Origin: Panonychus citri
Lineage: Eukaryota; Arthropoda; Arachnida; Trombidiformes; Tetranychidae
Length of the DNA stretch: 64,000 bases
Direction of reading: 5' to 3'
Assembly (NCBI RefSeq): GCF_014898815.1
Contig: NW_026515488.1
Location: 271,144-335,143, forward strand
The notes under the pieces are model-generated. The model did no database searches, had not been told where the DNA came from, and was given only the letters and a program-made list of their open reading frames with translations. Within the stretch, counting starts at the first letter, position 1. Every line of letters begins with the position of its first letter. This document shows positions 14,431 to 31,100 of this stretch, one piece after another. Position numbers and translations under genes: made by a program.

Positions 14431-17400
14431 TTTATAATTTTCCACGCTTATCCATCCTTATTCATCAGGGTTAGTTAGGTTAATCATCTCATCAACATGA
14501 ATCTCAACGATCTATCTGATATTTGTTTGTTGGAAATATTTGCTGAATATTTCAATTTCCTAATTGCATCAAATGTTATTCTAGATAGTTGACCAATTTG
14601 ATGTTGCACTGATAATTTTTGGTGTAGATATTTTGAGGCGGAGGTAACATCTTCCTTACTGACACAACTATTAAAAGAAAAATTTTAATGTTTATCAAGA
14701 TTTCATGATTGATTTTAATTAGTTAATTAATCGTTCGGCTCCTAAAACTTACATGTTAAGGTTGTGATTTTTTCGTATCAAATCTGACCTTGAAATTTTC
14801 CGCAACAAGTTCTTATCAGTACGAAGTTTGACCCCTCAGGTCAACAAGCTCTCGAGTTACAACAATAGTATTAATAATTTTAAAATGGAGTTGAATAGCC
14901 TCTCTTTCCTGATAATCATTAGAAAGTCCAAATTTTTTGAACGAAAATTCAGGCTAGAACTGCTGAGCATTTGAAAGCGAGAGAAAAAGTTTACAGTAGC
15001 AAACCCTAAGAAAATTTGTTGTATGTATTATATTTTCCCTCCAAAACTTTGATAATTGGAGATGAAGAAAATGAATCAACTATGAATTGAGAGATGATGA
15101 TGATGATCATTATTTTATGTTCATCTTGATTGTATTTGTTACAGTTCCCTATTTCTGTGTGTGTGTGTTGTACCCTGAGGGTGGGTAACAATGAAAAAGA
15201 TGAGGAAAAATAAAAGTTTGACTTGGAAAAAAACTGAATTATTATAATAACAATGTTAGAACCATGATGATGATGATTTGGTTCATTAATGAGACATTAA
15301 TTGTTACCGAAGTAAAGAAAAAGTTAATTGAACAAGTCAACTGAATCTGAGACAAAATCATTTTCCATGAAAAAATTTCAATCAACTGATTCATTATCAT
15401 GAGCCAATCCATTGGCTCTTCTCATTAATCAGATTAAGATAATGTGGATTATGAGAACGATCAAATCATAATCTTGAATATTTTACCATCAATAATTAGC
15501 AATAAATCATCAGTATCAAGATAATCAAAAATTCATGAGATTCAATTATTGAAATACAGTTTGAATTATGTGATCATTAATTGGAAAGATCATCAAATTC
15601 AGAGTAATCATCATATGAATGGTCATCATTAAATCATCATTGGTGATAAACCATCAATCTGACCAATTGATATCGATAAGAATCAGCTGATTACCATTAA
15701 ATTATAATCATTACATTTTAATCATAATCTTGAGCATTTGAATGATCAAGTTGAATAATTAATCCAATTTTTTGTCACTTTCATTTTCAAACTTGATACT
15801 AATTAGATTTTTTTCATCATCTTATCATCACCCACTGATTGTTACATCAAGACAGGAAAAAAATTAACAATCAACGTTTCAAAGATTAGATATACAAATT
15901 ATCAGAAGTAATCAGTTAATCAGTATCACGCAAGGTTTACCTGATTATCCTGAGTGTGGGTGGATGAAAAAGATGAGACAAAAAAACTAATTAAAGTTAA
16001 GCCTTTTCCAGGGAAAAATTGGAATAAGAAGATAAAATTATCATCATCATGTTAATTATCACGATAATCATGTTTTTTAATATGAACAATTTTCGCTGAC
16101 AATCAACTAATTGTAAAACTTTGGCGCAACAATGGTGAGAGAATTGGAAGTAAAAAAAGTTTCCTAATGAACTTTTTTTTTTATTTCATCGATGCTGATG
16201 ATACTTACTAATCAATAATTATCATGACTCAATGAAGATAATCCGTTTTTCAAAGTGGCATAAAGATAATACTTTTTCATCCTTATCATCATCATCATCA
16301 TTATCATCATAAACATTATCTTTCAACAATTGATAATAACATTGACACCTTAAAGATAATAGGGATGATGATAATGATGAGGATGAGGATGATAATCAGG
16401 ATAACATGAGAGTTTTCAATTGAAAGTAAATCAACCAACCAGAAGCCAATTTATTTGTGAAAACAATTTACTCAAGGATTTTCATGAGAATCAATTTCCT
16501 TATGAACATGATGATTATGATGACCAGTGGGGGTTATGTGTGGTCAGTGAAGAAAGAGGATTTTCTTGTGCCTTTCTATAAGACGAGAATCTATTTATTT
16601 CCCACCTCACTCACTCACTCTCTCTCCCTCTCTCTCTCCCTCTCTCTCTCTCTGTTTCTTAATGATTATAATTCTGTGCCTTGGATAAAATTAATACCTT
16701 ATCCTCATTCTCATCTTGACCAACTATGACCATTGGATCTTTAACTACACACCAATTATATTTTTGACACAGTTTCATTCAACTGGACATATACACTTAT
16801 TTAATCCGGTTCACATTTATCATGGTCAATTGGTCATCCTTGATGATGCTAATAATGATCAGAAATACTTGACCAATATCAAGATATTAAGACGAAAACC
16901 TAAATACCCTGAAAATCAACTGTAATCAATTTTCAGATTTCCAATTCATGATCAAATGAGATATCAGATAAATAATAAGAATCTTGAAATTTTCTTCAAT
17001 CAAATAACTTTTTTTGTTTCATTCTTCCCCCTGATGATTACTCTCAATTTCACTTTCCGTTTCCATATTTTTATATTTATTTATTTTTATCCATATAAAT
17101 AACTATTTTGATAATTATTTCCTTGAAATAAAATGAGATATTATGATTGTGAAAATATCATAACAATGATCATGAACGATTGGGAAAAAAACATCATGAC
17201 ATCCGGAAATACATTAGGGATAAAAATCTCATTGGAAGTGGATTGAAACTGGATAAGCGAAATGTTGAGATTCATCATATATATAAGATGATTCAGAGTA
17301 TTTCATGTTTACTCGTTTATTTGGAAGACATTGATTGATACCATGAAGAAATTTTTTTTTCTTTTCTCATGATAACATTGAATTCTCTCGATTCTCAGTT

Positions 17401-20400
17401 AAAGCCAAAAAGAAATAGAGAAAAAGAGATCGGGAGTTATAAATAACGGTGACATTTTCTTTCTCATCATGTGACACATTAAGAACTACTCAGAATTACT
17501 ACTGAACATTATCATGAATTCACAATATTCAAATAATATACATTTCGCAGGATTTAACTTTCGAAAAATTTTAGAGAAAAATCTTTGGTTGAATTTTTTT
17601 TCCTTCCTTCACTCCAATTCCACTCAACTCTCACCTTCCCCTGAAATAATGGATACGATATATTCAAGATTAAGCTCTGACATGTTGGGCTTATGCTGAA
17701 TGCTCATTTCTGATGTTATTATTATGACTTTTTCTCATGTGTGGAGAGGGTGGGGGTGGATTCTTTGTCATTATCAACTTTTGGCAAGAAGAGTGAGAGG
17801 TGGTTTTTTCCCGAGAAAAAAGTTCTCCATCTTCCTTGGAGGGTTTTCTTTCACATGGAGAGTCTCAATCTCTCTCTTTTCATATTTCTTCTTGCTACTG
17901 TTACTCGTCTTTCTCATTATTTGACTGGGAGGCTTTTTGGAGAGTCGATGAGATTATTTAACTTGAGAATTTGAATCTTCATCATATTCTGAATGGAATT
18001 AAACTTTTCATCAGAACTTTTCTTCTTCTCCTTCCTCTTTTTTTTCTTGACAGAAAAGATTTACATCTTTCTCTTTGATTAATGTGATCATCTTGAATAT
18101 TTATATGCATAAGGTGATCAAAATTATTCATGATAATTTATCTTCTCAGTTTGATTCATGATTATATGAAGTAAAAGAGGAAACTTTGAGAAATTTTTGA
18201 CTTGAGAAAAGTTTCAACTGACCATTGATTGACCATCTATAGATATCAAGTGACACAATCTTGTGATTCATATATGTGTATTTATCTCAATCAATTGACC
18301 ATGATTGATCATGTAGCAATTATCTGATCATCATTTCATCATCAATGATCATCCCCATGCAAAATTTTCAATCAAGAATCAGATAACTGTGTATATATGA
18401 AAACCTATTGTTATCACTGATGATTATGATTGTTATTATCTTCATCATCATCATCACCATTGTTATTTTTGATGATGAAGTGGCAAAAGTCAAATTCAAT
18501 CTTTATTCATGGTGAATACTATTCATTAACCATGAATACCCGTTGAACATGAGTTCATGGTGAGTTAAAGATACAGCAAAAAAAATGTCAACCCAAAACG
18601 TTGGTGTAATTCACTGATGAACCTTTCCGGACCAATCAGTCCATAAATTCAAGTTGAATCATATCACTTCCGTTTCCTTTTTCTGATGAGAACTACAACT
18701 TCCGATACAGGAGAAAGAGAGAAGAGAAAAGTTCCAAAGAAAATTCAGACTTTACTGAATCTTATTCATCATCATCATTATCATTTCGCCATCATCAGGA
18801 ATTGCTTATATTCTTGGACATTTTATTAAAGGAAATAAAAAAAACTCCAACTCAAGACTTACCCTTTTGATGGCAAAAAAAACAGGGATCATGATGAATG
18901 GCTGATTCATGGTGATGTAAATTCATTGTGATAGTAAAAGGATGAAATTATCAAGCATCATGATAGTAATAATGAGGATGATGATGATGAGGGAGAGTAT
19001 GAAAGGATATTTGTGCCCGAGAATAGAGTTGCAATTAAATGGAGCATCAAAAAGGATGATAAAAAAAGATGATGAGAAAAATGAAGATTCTGAATGTTCA
19101 TATTAAGATGAGCATTTTGATGATGTTGATGAAAAAAAAAACTGACATTGACAGAGACCATGATGTGTATACATGAACATTATCATATAATCATGGTGAT
19201 GATGATGATCATCAACAAGGACGACAATCATGATGATAATCATTCTCATGGTTTCCATGACGGAACCACCAATGAATTCATGATATTCACATTGTTATTT
19301 TCCTACGATTCATTTGATCATCAACATCAACCACCAACAACAATAATAATAGTTGAGTTTATTTCATTTTACCTGAATTTCTGGTTGTATTCAAGAGGAA
19401 GAGGAGATAGAGAGTTGAAGCCAAAAGAACCCTTTTAGAATATAAAACATGCAAGAAAAAACATTCAACCTCTTTTCTCTTTCATGATGATCACCATGAT
19501 GATGATGGAAGAAAATTTCATTTATGAAGAATGTCAAACTTTTCTAGTTATGAATAATAATCTTTCATGATGAAAAACGATTTCGATAGCATCTTCTCAT
19601 CATGATAAAAACAGAGAAAGAGAGAGAGAGAAAGAGACGAGACAATATCAATCATCCTTCATGATGTAATCACTCATGAATCTATTACATGGATGAGGAT
19701 GATAATAGTCACCATTGATGGATAATTATTGTTACTTTCTCAATTTGATTCTGTCCTTGGAACTTTTTGAATTTTCTGACTCGCTAATTGCTTCCCATAT
19801 TCCATGATAATAAATTGATGATGAATTCCTGGTGAATCTTTTCCCTTTCATATTTGGAGTTAGGAAAAATACTCATCAACATTAAAAGTTCAATGTTAAT
19901 GACAATTTAATGACAGAATAACATGAAATGGGAAACATTTTTCCTTAGATATTATTCAGATTGAGAGATAAAACTTTCTCTCCCCATTCCAATTCCAATT
20001 CTGATTTGGAATCAGAATTAATCCATCACCATTACCATGTAAACTCATTATTTCTTCAGATTATTATTGAATTTGATATTCAGAAAGTATCATCTGTGGA
20101 TAATTATCATTATGAACAACAGATTTTTTTCATAAAATTCAATCATCCATTTAAATGAATTCATTAACACTATCGAATGTAGTGAATTTTGATAAGATTG
20201 GAAGAAAAAAGTTCTAATGGTTACTTATTATCATATATATTTCTTATGCCGATAATGATGATTATAAGAGAATTACAAGTCTTAATGATGACATGGAATT
20301 TTGAATTCGAAAAATAAAAAATAGGAAACTTTTTTACGAAGAAAAAATTCAAAAATAGTTAAGTTCATTCACTTCGAGAACTTTTTTTTTAAATTGATCG

Positions 20401-22160
20401 AATTGACTTTTGTTTATTTCCACGAAAATCAAGTTTTCCTGATCAGTGGAATTGAGATAAATTCAATAAAACTACTTGATAACTTAATCTGTCCAACAAT
20501 TGGAACAACAATTTAGCCTGAAAATTATTTTTCAGCCTTTATACTCTAATGATAACAATTGGATTTCAAGAACTTTCAGATTAATTATCTCCTCTTTTTG
20601 CCTTTCCCACCCTTTCAGTTGCTGAAACCTAAAGCCAAATGAAATGACCTCGCCCAACAAGAAAATATCACATTCTAAATTTCTTATAAATTAATAGTCA
20701 TGATAATATCCTTACTACTGAGCCTTCATGATAATAGATAATACAAAAAGGGAAGGTGGATGAAATTCTGGTAAAATTTATTCCCTCTCTCCTGAATGAA
20801 TTTTCAACCATAGGAAATGCAAAAGAAAACGGATTTCTCTATGTTACTTAACCTTTTACCAATGGAAATGCAATAACCTCTTCCAAAAACTGGCTGAATA
20901 TTGAGTAGACAAAAGTTTCCACCATGATGATGATGATGATGATGTATATTCAATTATTATCGTTTAACATTTAGCATGATGATTATACAGAATTTTTTTC
21001 ACTCTACCAAATAATATTATTGTTTTTCTTTTTCTGCATAATATTTTCAAGTTAATGTTCCAACCCTCAATCTCTGCGGTCAGGAAATGGTTTCAATGTA
21101 ATATTATTTACCTCAGAACTCATGGAGACTTGAAATGAACAAAAATGAGAGAGAAAGAGAGAAAAAATTTTGCCCTAAAATCGAGTAAATAAAATGCTAA
21201 GAAAAATGTTTTTCCTTCTGCAAAATAAAACTAAATCACAACAATTTTCCAATTCAAATGATACAACATTTTGCCTAACCGACTTGATAATATTTACAGA
21301 GAGAAAAATTTTCACTCCAAATTAATTTCAACCCATCAAAGTTTAGTCTGTAAATGTTAATAATACCATGATGATATTTCATGATTAAAAGTTGATTGGT
21401 TTCATTGTTGCTCAGTTTCAAGTCCCTTGACAATTCATTATCATGTTATCATACATATATCACATTCATAGTACATGAAATTTGAAACATTGTATTCAAA
21501 ATAATAACAGTGGACAAAACAACAACAACAGGTAACTCAGCTGAATCAGACATTGAAACATAATACATATCATGAAGAGGTAAAAAAAATATTAATACAC
21601 TTTTGGAATCAAAATTGAAAGATATTATTATAAATACCTGGCGGGTATAATATATTATAAAGGCAACTAATCAAAATAATATATATATCATGTATTCATA
21701 TAAAAATACAATGATATTGTTATAACTTATCAAGGTTATCATTATATAAATTTTTTCTGTATCATTTGCATATAACCCTGTAAATCCTCCCATCTCTTAC
21801 AATTTCAATTGCAATTCATTATTCAATTCAAATTCAATAATAATAATATTATAATTCTTATTGTTATTGTTATTTTCCAGAAAAAAAAGATCTAATCAAC
21901 CTCATGTACAGTTAGATAAATATCATTATACAGAATCCATTGTATTGTAATTTTTAAAATAATGTAAAAATCCTCAAGTCAATGTATTAATATGTTGATG
22001 ATGATGAAGATGAAGATGATTAGCATTACATCCTGCAAACTTTAATACTAATGTTATTCATCATCATGATCAATAGAGATTGAGAATATGATATGCAAAC
22101 CCCTCCAGGCTATTTTACCAACCGTTTGTAGTATTAAATCATATGGAAAACAATCTGATC

Positions 22161-22197
<37 letters not shown>

Positions 22198-25100
22198 TCT
22201 GCTTACATCAACATCAATCTCTTGCCAAAATGCTGCGCTACTCTTTGAGTTACAGGGATCATAGTGAATTCTGGATTAACTTGATTTGCATAATATTATC
22301 ACAGAAATAGAGACACATTGTTATTAAATGTATTCAATGCTTGTAAAATGCAAATAACCCCATAGACACACTCCCATAGACAATAGTATCTGCCAAGTCA
22401 ATTTAATTTGATAATCTGGAAATAAGGTTCATTCAAAATCTTCATTTCAATTTATAATCTTAATCTTGATGAGGAGAAACGAGAAAAATTTGATAATATA
22501 ATGAACAGAGTAGGAAATAGATTTGGATTAGTTTGGCAAAGATAAACAATAAATATAAAACTTGAAGTTAAAAAGGTCAACCTTATGATAAAATAGAGGA
22601 TTTGACTCAATGAATCAACTGAATTTTTATATTATTATTATTGTTATCAGAATCTGAGAGTTGGAGCTTTGAATTGAAATATGAATGAAACTTTAATCTC
22701 ACTTTAAAATGTTGTTCAGATCTTTGTTTGCTCGATATTAACTTTATGGTGAGTTCTTGTAGAGTTTCATAATTTTCCAATTCCATGATTTATTCTGATG
22801 ATTGGCTATATTGAAATATCTCAGGTGAGTCAAAATCTGTCGACATGAAAAATAAGAAAATATAATAAATTATGATAATAATACTTTTTTTCTCACTTTC
22901 GAGTTTCAATTTGTTCGTATGTTTGTCTATCTTCATGAGGGGATATTTTTACCATGTTAACATTACGATTGAGGATAAGAAGATTTTATGAATTTTTCTT
23001 TCTTTATCTAAGCTAAACAGAGCAAAAAGTTATCGAAATATATGAGTGATAATCTACATCCGAATTGAATTGTTGGAATGAAAAAGAGAGTCAAAACTCT
23101 GGATTTTCTCAATATCTCTCAAAAAAAGAACAAAAATTGGAAAGAAAAATGATAGAATACTTTTTCTTTCCAATTTTAATACTCTAAGTGTAACAAGTTC
23201 TCCATGTATACAGATTGATGTATAATCTTAAGGATGGAAAGTTATGCAAAACTATGAATCTCGAGTTTTACATGTTCAAAAATTTTTTCTCCATCCTCGA
23301 GTTTGCACCATTTTCCAACAACACTCATTTGCTATTCCATTGTTACACCTTTAAAGTTTTTCCTTTGACATGGAAAGATGAATATCATACTTACCCTGAA
23401 ACTCTATCAACCCCATAACTCTCATGCCTTTTCATGGTAATGAAAACACTGGAGCCTGAGTAAGTGTTCATTCATCTGGCAACATTTGGAAATGTTCAAA
23501 ACTTCAAGGTTGTCGAAAAGAAAAGAGAACAAAAAAAAAGTTCTGAGAGAATTTTTTTGTTGTTGTTACCTCTTCTTTTTCAATTCTCCTGAAGTACAAA
23601 AATTTTCAAATTTTAGAACTTGAGATTTGCATGATAATTGAGATGTTCAAAAGATTCATGAGCTGATGTTCAGTAGATATTTTTCTTTGAGAATGGAAAA
23701 ATAAAAAAAAACTCCCTGTCCATGTGAATGGACATTTTGATATCTCTGTAAAGATATTAATGATTCTGATGTTATCTTATATATAAAGAATCAAATCGAA
23801 TCATGATATTGAGGATCATATATGTTCTATGAGACAGAAAAAGAGACAAGAACAACATGGATAAAAATACCATCGAGATGATGTACTTTTTTTTTGAAAT
23901 TGAACAACAATTAACCCTCAGGGTAAAAGAGACAACAAAAGCTCATTATCCATCCTTGATTCAATTCTGAACAATGAAAATAGATTAGGATATGAAAGGG
24001 AAACGACAGCCAAAAAAAAGGAGATAAAATGTTGGATAATTTCATCTTTCACTCTTCCCTGTTTATCATCATCAGCTCTCTGTCAATATCCGTGTTGAGA
24101 AAATAACTTGACAGATAAAGATGATGATGGCTTTTCTTTAGAACCAATAATTTCCTCTCTTCTTCACCTCTAAGTGCTTCTCATTTGATGGTGGAAATCG
24201 AAACCAACACCGAATTAGAAGACAAAATAACAATAAATGTTCATGAGTTTTTCGTATATAAGTTTCATAAGTCCGAACTTTTTTTCCTTTTGTTCTTATT
24301 AGTTTTCTATTTCTTTTTCCTCTTCCATCATCATCTAAAGCTTTTTTCATCATCAGTCGATTAAGATTATTTCTCATCATCATCATCTTAAAGTGTTTAT
24401 CATCCATCCTCAGGCAATCAGAATGAAGTGAAAACACAAGAAATTCACATTTAATCTAAAACCTTATTTACCTTATTCGAAACTTATCCAATCTTCTTAA
24501 TCATCATCATCATGATTAACTTTTTTTCCCATACTCATCATTCAATGAATCGGATAAAGGATTAAATCTAAAACATAATCATCATCAAAAAAAAGGTAAT
24601 TAAGACTAAGACATGTGAAAAGTTTCATATGAACTCATCCTGAGAAATCATGATTCATGATGGAAAAAACTTCACTTTCACAATTTGATAAGTGATCGAG
24701 AGATTGAATAATTTAGTGAGAATTGAATAATTGATGAAGATTTAAACTTATAATGAGACAATTAATTAAATCTAATTGGAAAAAAGGATTAACACCACAA
24801 TTAACTTTCTCTTCTTTCATTTTAACACAATCAAAAAAATCTTCAGTCACGATAATTGATTAATCATTTAAATTGATTCAATAATTTGAAACATCAAATC
24901 TCTTTGTAGATTGAGATTAATTTACTAATTAATAATTAAGAGGGCACTTCAAATGATTGTTATCCTCTTTCAATGAAGATCTTTGGTCAAGGAAAATTTT
25001 ATTATTATTTTATCGCCTTTATTTTGACCGTTACCAGGCCAATTTTGTCCATTTGTGTCCGACCATTTAACTTAAAATTGTAAACCTAAGTGGAAAGTCA

Positions 25101-28100
25101 TTGAAACTCACATTCGAACCTCGATTACAAAGTTCTTATTGTTGATTCTTCAATCGAAAGCCTTTATTTATAAATATATAAGGTACAGGGGATGTAGATA
25201 ATGATGGTGTTTTGAGAAGTTTTTTTCTTCTCTGAACTTTACTCGATCTTTTGAACCTTTCGAATATAACAACAGAAATCGAAAAGTCGAATGATGAAGA
25301 AAAGCAAAAAAAGTAACAATTCTTTTCCATGAGTTTCACCTTTTCTTTCACTCTCATCATCATTTTCTTCTTGTTCTCCATCATTATCACTCATCATAAT
25401 CATTTTCTCACCTTTTGTGTATCTGTCCAAAGTGAGAAAAGATGAAGAGAAAACATCAATTTCTCTCAGTGATGATAAAATTAGGGAGAGAAAGATGAGA
25501 AGGTGGAAGATGATAAAAAGAAAGTGTATATTCTTAGGTGTAAATCTAACATTTTCCACCGATGAAAATAAAACCACAAAGGAAAACGAAAAGAATAAGA
25601 AAAACTTTACTTCTCTCCTTTATCTCGCTCACTACCAGCTAAATAAATGGATTTCAAAAGGTTTCATTAGCTTTGGTCTAGTTATTGGTCTGCTCATTGC
25701 CTTCTGAGTAATGGTCATTATCTCACTGGTCAGCTTACCTTTTTTCTGTTACCGATTGAAAAACGTTTCATAGGGAACAAGGTATTCCCTTAATATCATT
25801 ATTACAGTTCAATGAGTTGTTTTTATTATATATTGAACTTTTTGCTTCTCTGTTCAAGTTGAAACTCAGAGAGGGGAGTTGGTAAGGAAGAGGCAGAAAT
25901 ACTCATGAAAAAAGTTCCAACTCAAGAAAAAAGAGAAAAGAAATTTAAGATTCTTTTTCCATTCTCAAAAATATGAGCAGAATTGAGGGTAAAAAGTTCA
26001 TATATCTTTGACTCTCTCCTCGTTTTGGTGAAATATTGATTTAATTCCTAATCACTTTCAATGTATTAGATAAAACAAAGTTGCAATCAACAAAAAAGTA
26101 ATCATGTTTCAAATGTAAATTCTGGTTAAATGATAACAATATCATGAAATAGCCTTAAGGGTAAGACAATTAGCTGTAGAAGCAGAAAAAAACTCAAACA
26201 GAAAAAGGTAAGAGTATGAATTTGGATATTCATTGTTTGAGATAATTTGAAATGAATCTAATGAATCTAGAAGTTTATTCCATAGGAAAACTTATCTTCC
26301 ACCTCCCAGAGCAAAAATTGGAGGACGATGATGATGAGGAAGACACAAGAAGCTTTCAAAAATAATGAATTTGAATCAATAACAAACAGCAATACATCAA
26401 CTACCAAAAAAGGGGAGAAAAGAGAGATAGTGACATTTAAAGAGAGAGAGAGAGAGAATCAGATAGAGAGTGGGGTGGGTAAGATTAACTAACAGGGAGA
26501 GAAAGAACAAGATAACAATGAATTCTATGAGTTTCCTTTTGTCCCTCTCTTCCACCTTCTCCCACCCTGTTCCACCCTCTTTTCCAAGTCACTTACTGTT
26601 GACATGAGGAGCTACATGTATATGTTATATTAAAAGATATTAAAGAAAACAGGTCAACTACTGAAGGAGTGGGAAGATGTTGAATGTAGGGTGGAAAAGA
26701 AAAACAAAACTAGATGTTTTATTTACTCACTGAGAGAGCGAGAGACAAAAATAATAACAAGGTAAAAAAACTAAGATACACAGAGGAACAATAAGTTTCC
26801 ACCCTGTAAATATACCCAAGTAAATGATTAATAACATGAAATTAATGATACTTACATGGTAATATCATAATCACCGTCAGAGAATGAGATTATTGCTGTA
26901 AAAATAGTTTATATTAAATGTCCATAAATGGACAATACAAAAAGAAAGGTCAAAGTTTTTCATTATTAGAATTGTGAAATCTTGAATTATCATGATGAAA
27001 CTTCATGAAATGAATTTGATTAACTTTTTTTAGCATAAAAATCAACTAAAAGTTTCAACTTTTTCTGGTCAATAATAACAACTGATCTATGGTCAGAGTT
27101 ATTGGCTTTGTTATTGATTATTATTGTTTTGTTTTTTTGCTTACTCATAAATATTACTTGAAATATCAGATTAGGATTTGGATTAGTGATGTATCATGTT
27201 GGCTAATCTGTTTCCTTTTGTTACTCATTACGGGGATTTAGACTTTAAGCCTGACTAGCCCATTGGATTATTGTTATTATTTCATAGCTAATTTTATTAC
27301 GGTTGACCGGGATTCTCGTTGAGCTTAGATTGGATTTCAACTCCTCCAGCTCATTTCCACCCCACTCACTATGATATCGCAATTACTTGTACCCTCCATA
27401 AGGACTTTAACCATTTAGGACGAGATAGAACTTTTTTTTCCTTACCTTCCTTGTCCTAATCTTGTCCTGGTCAATCATTGTCCATCTTATTTTGTTGTTG
27501 TCAAGATTATCATTTTGTTACCCACTCTCATCTAGTCTTTATCTTGATCCTCATCATTCTGGTCATTCTCAAAGATGACAAACTTAACTTTCAGTAAATA
27601 CTTGGAAAGCGATAAAAAAACTGACCATCATATCGTCTTGACTAAACTTTGTATCAGTAAAGATTTCGTAATGATGGTAATCATGATGATGATGATGATA
27701 AGGATGAGCAGCAAAAAAAAGTTGAGAAATTCAGTCTTTGGGTTGATTTATTTCTTTTCATCTTTTCAACTCGAGATTATCTTCTTAAGATGAATTTTTG
27801 AGCGTGATATGAATTTTCTTATCCAAATAAACCATAGCCAGTTCTGTTATCCACATGTACGAAGTGAGTGTGAACTTATTCCACCACCACAACCCTCAAA
27901 CTCTACCCACTATCAACACAACAAATAATCACACCATTCACTTAATACTAAGTTAGCATCTCAGTCAACAACTATTAGCAACAACTGAGTGAGTGGTCAT
28001 GATATCCATCATAACAATCTAGTAAACTGACTGACCACTCCTTGTGATGGGAAGCTTAACAACACGTTATCTCATACACATGAGTATGTTATCATCATCA

Positions 28101-31100
28101 TCAGGGTGGATATGAAAATAAAAGTTATCATGTTGCAAGGAGGAAAAGTATGATAAGCTTTGATATGGTGGGTGAGAGTTCAGTAGCATATTCATGAGAT
28201 TTTCATCCAGAATTAAGTCAATCAATCAAATTCAAGTGAATTTTTGAAAGATGAAAAAGAGAAAGAGGAAGAAAAAACTTTTCTATTATTAAAAACCAAA
28301 ACATTGGAAGAGAAAAAACTTCAAGTTAGAACAAAAAAAAGGATATTCGATAAAATCGAAAAGTTCATCTGAACTTGCAACCATTTTGATAGATAAACTT
28401 TTGAAATCCATCATCATGATTTTCCCTCTGAATTTATGGTTGGAACTTTTTCTTTCTATTTTTGCTCTTTTTCCCTGTTCATGATTCACTGATTGTTAAA
28501 CTTTTTAAGCTTAGATTTCAAGCTTTTCACAATCGATGAAGATGTTACATTGATTTGATTCAGTTGGTTAATTGTTTACTGGTGTTCATGTGACCATGAA
28601 CATTGGAAAGGTATAAAAAAACCTCGGTAAATGTCCAGTGAACCATGGATATCGATTACAGTTACAATTCAGTGTCCATCATGAGTTGACCAGTAACCAA
28701 AATGGTTACTCAGTTAAATAGTAACAAAAGTAACAATGATAATAATCGTGATTATATTTTATATACACATGATACAAGTCAAATCGTAATTCAGATTGTA
28801 TGGAAACTTTTTTTTTCACTGGTCACTTCCCATGTGTATTAAGTAAATATTAGGAACAAAAAAAACACAGACTCACACTGACCAATGAAAGTTAATTATC
28901 TAAATTGTCCAGCTTATTGAATGATAGTCAAGATAAATCATAGGCAAATCAATTACATCTTCTGAAGGGCAACAGAAATCAACTACCTATTGATTGTCAA
29001 TGAATCAATGGTCATTAATATTTATCATTATCACTAGTTGACCGCTATGAGAATGGTCATCATCTTCTGTCCATCATTATCATACTCATATATAAATAAA
29101 TACTATTATCATTTCCGACATAAATATAATATTTCACCTTTAATTCCGGAAGTACTTCTGTATATAAATATATAAATGTATAAATCTTTATTCCGGTTTC
29201 ATTCAGGGAATCAGTAGATAACCAAATCAACCAATATTCACCTTGAACATTTACTATTGTTATTGTAATTCTTAAAATCAATCAAATGAAATATTATTAC
29301 CTGAGATATTATCAGTAGCCTCAATAACCCACAAAGTTTAACCCAATTACATTCAACACTATTCAAGTTCAACACCGATAAACAAGTGAGCCAGAATTTA
29401 TCATGAAAATTGAGTTGAACCAAAAGCAAAACTGACCAATCAAATCAAAAACAATTGACCATCCTAATTGATTTTAATGGATGGTCATCTCTCTCTCTCT
29501 CTCTCGCTAGCTTTGTCTACTTGTTCAGGAAAAATAATTCAATAAAAAGTCATGATATAAGTTGATTATTTTAACCATGTATCATGTTGATAATGAAAAC
29601 AATATATTTATAATATATAAATAGTAACATTGTTATATAAAAAGCTAAATGGACTGTGATAATAAGACTGACTGGTCACACTATATAACAGTTAATACTT
29701 GAACATTGGATGAGAGGTCAAGTTCAATAATGACCAGTAAAGCTAAGTGATGATGATGATGAATGTAAAAGATGAGGATGATAAAGTGTACAGATGAGAT
29801 GAGAAGGAGGAGAAAGGGACTTTACCCCTCCAAGGTTGAATACCATGTAAAGACCATTCAGTTGTCAGTAAAGAAAAGACTTAAGATGAATTTGAAGTGA
29901 ATTCGGTTACAGGAAATTCGTTGTCAAGGTGATATTCTAAAGTAATAGTTTTTCCACTACCTTCATCGTCTCATCATCATCATCATGTAAAAAGAAAAGA
30001 AAATGAGAAAGATAATGAGAAGAGAAAAAAAAAGAAAGTTCTTAAGTTCTAAGTGCAAGTTCTAACTTCTTAATAGACTATCAAAGTGAACAAGTTAATC
30101 ACTATAATTAGGTTCTTACCATTAATCCATGAAATGAGGCTGATGTAAGATGATTCTGGACATTGATTATGTTGGGGTAGTGGGTAAGTGAAGGGTGGGA
30201 TAGTTGCCATAAAGGGAAAAGGTAAAAGGTGTAAGAGAGACAAAAGATCTGATATTGGAATTGGAAAAGATGCTCTTAATTATTCCCACCGGGCGGGTTT
30301 CCATTGTAACATCAACAGAATTTCATATACAAGACATTATATCTTTTTCTCCCACCGCTTCTTATTATTAAACCTTTTTCCATTCCAATATACAAAATCA
30401 TTTGTATCTTCATGTTATCCAAATGGGGAGAGATAAAAATATATACACCATGAAATTAACCGAACTAAGAAGACGATAAAATTGTGATAACTCTGATAGC
30501 ATAAATGATAATAACAATAACGATCATGATGATTACTACTCAGTAACAGTCAATTGAACAATTTGATTTTCATCATGATCATAATGATGTTAGTGATAAA
30601 AACAGGTAACAATATAAATCAGTTCATTTGATTATCTCATGTATATATCAAGAAGACTGTTTGAAATTGATTGTGAACGAAAAGTTTACCATTAAATGAT
30701 CAGCTAATTATAATTGATTTAAATTAACTCTCTTTATATTCTGAATGAATTATTGACAAATGTCCATTTTTAATTGTATCTGTTAATTGCTATATCGTAA
30801 TTTAATTGCACTGGCTGACAATTAACTTACAATGAGTAACGTTCAATAATATTTCATATTTAATGATTATCATTTGTGTGTGTCTCAGTGTTAACTCCCA
30901 ATTGTAAATTGTTTCCCTTGTTAATTGCTAGCAATTTATTTTTCTTGCTTTCACATACACATAATTGTGTATAGAAATTAGCTAATGTCTTAACCATTCA
31001 AATTTCATTTGCAAAAATTACTCATTGATTACCATGATGATGGTGACGATAATTATCACCATCATGAATGAATTAATTACTACCACTTGAACTAACTCGA

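Noticed and set aside
17514..17974. Cluster of short + strand frames near 17.5-18.0 kb, slightly less repetitive
   Set aside because: No recognisable domain, no consistent splice sites and frames that overlap each other; I could not support a gene.
25136..25707. Overlapping open frames on both strands near 25.1-25.7 kb
   Set aside because: Codons come from poly-A/T, GA and ATC runs, the products are low-complexity, and no splice sites or motifs support a gene.
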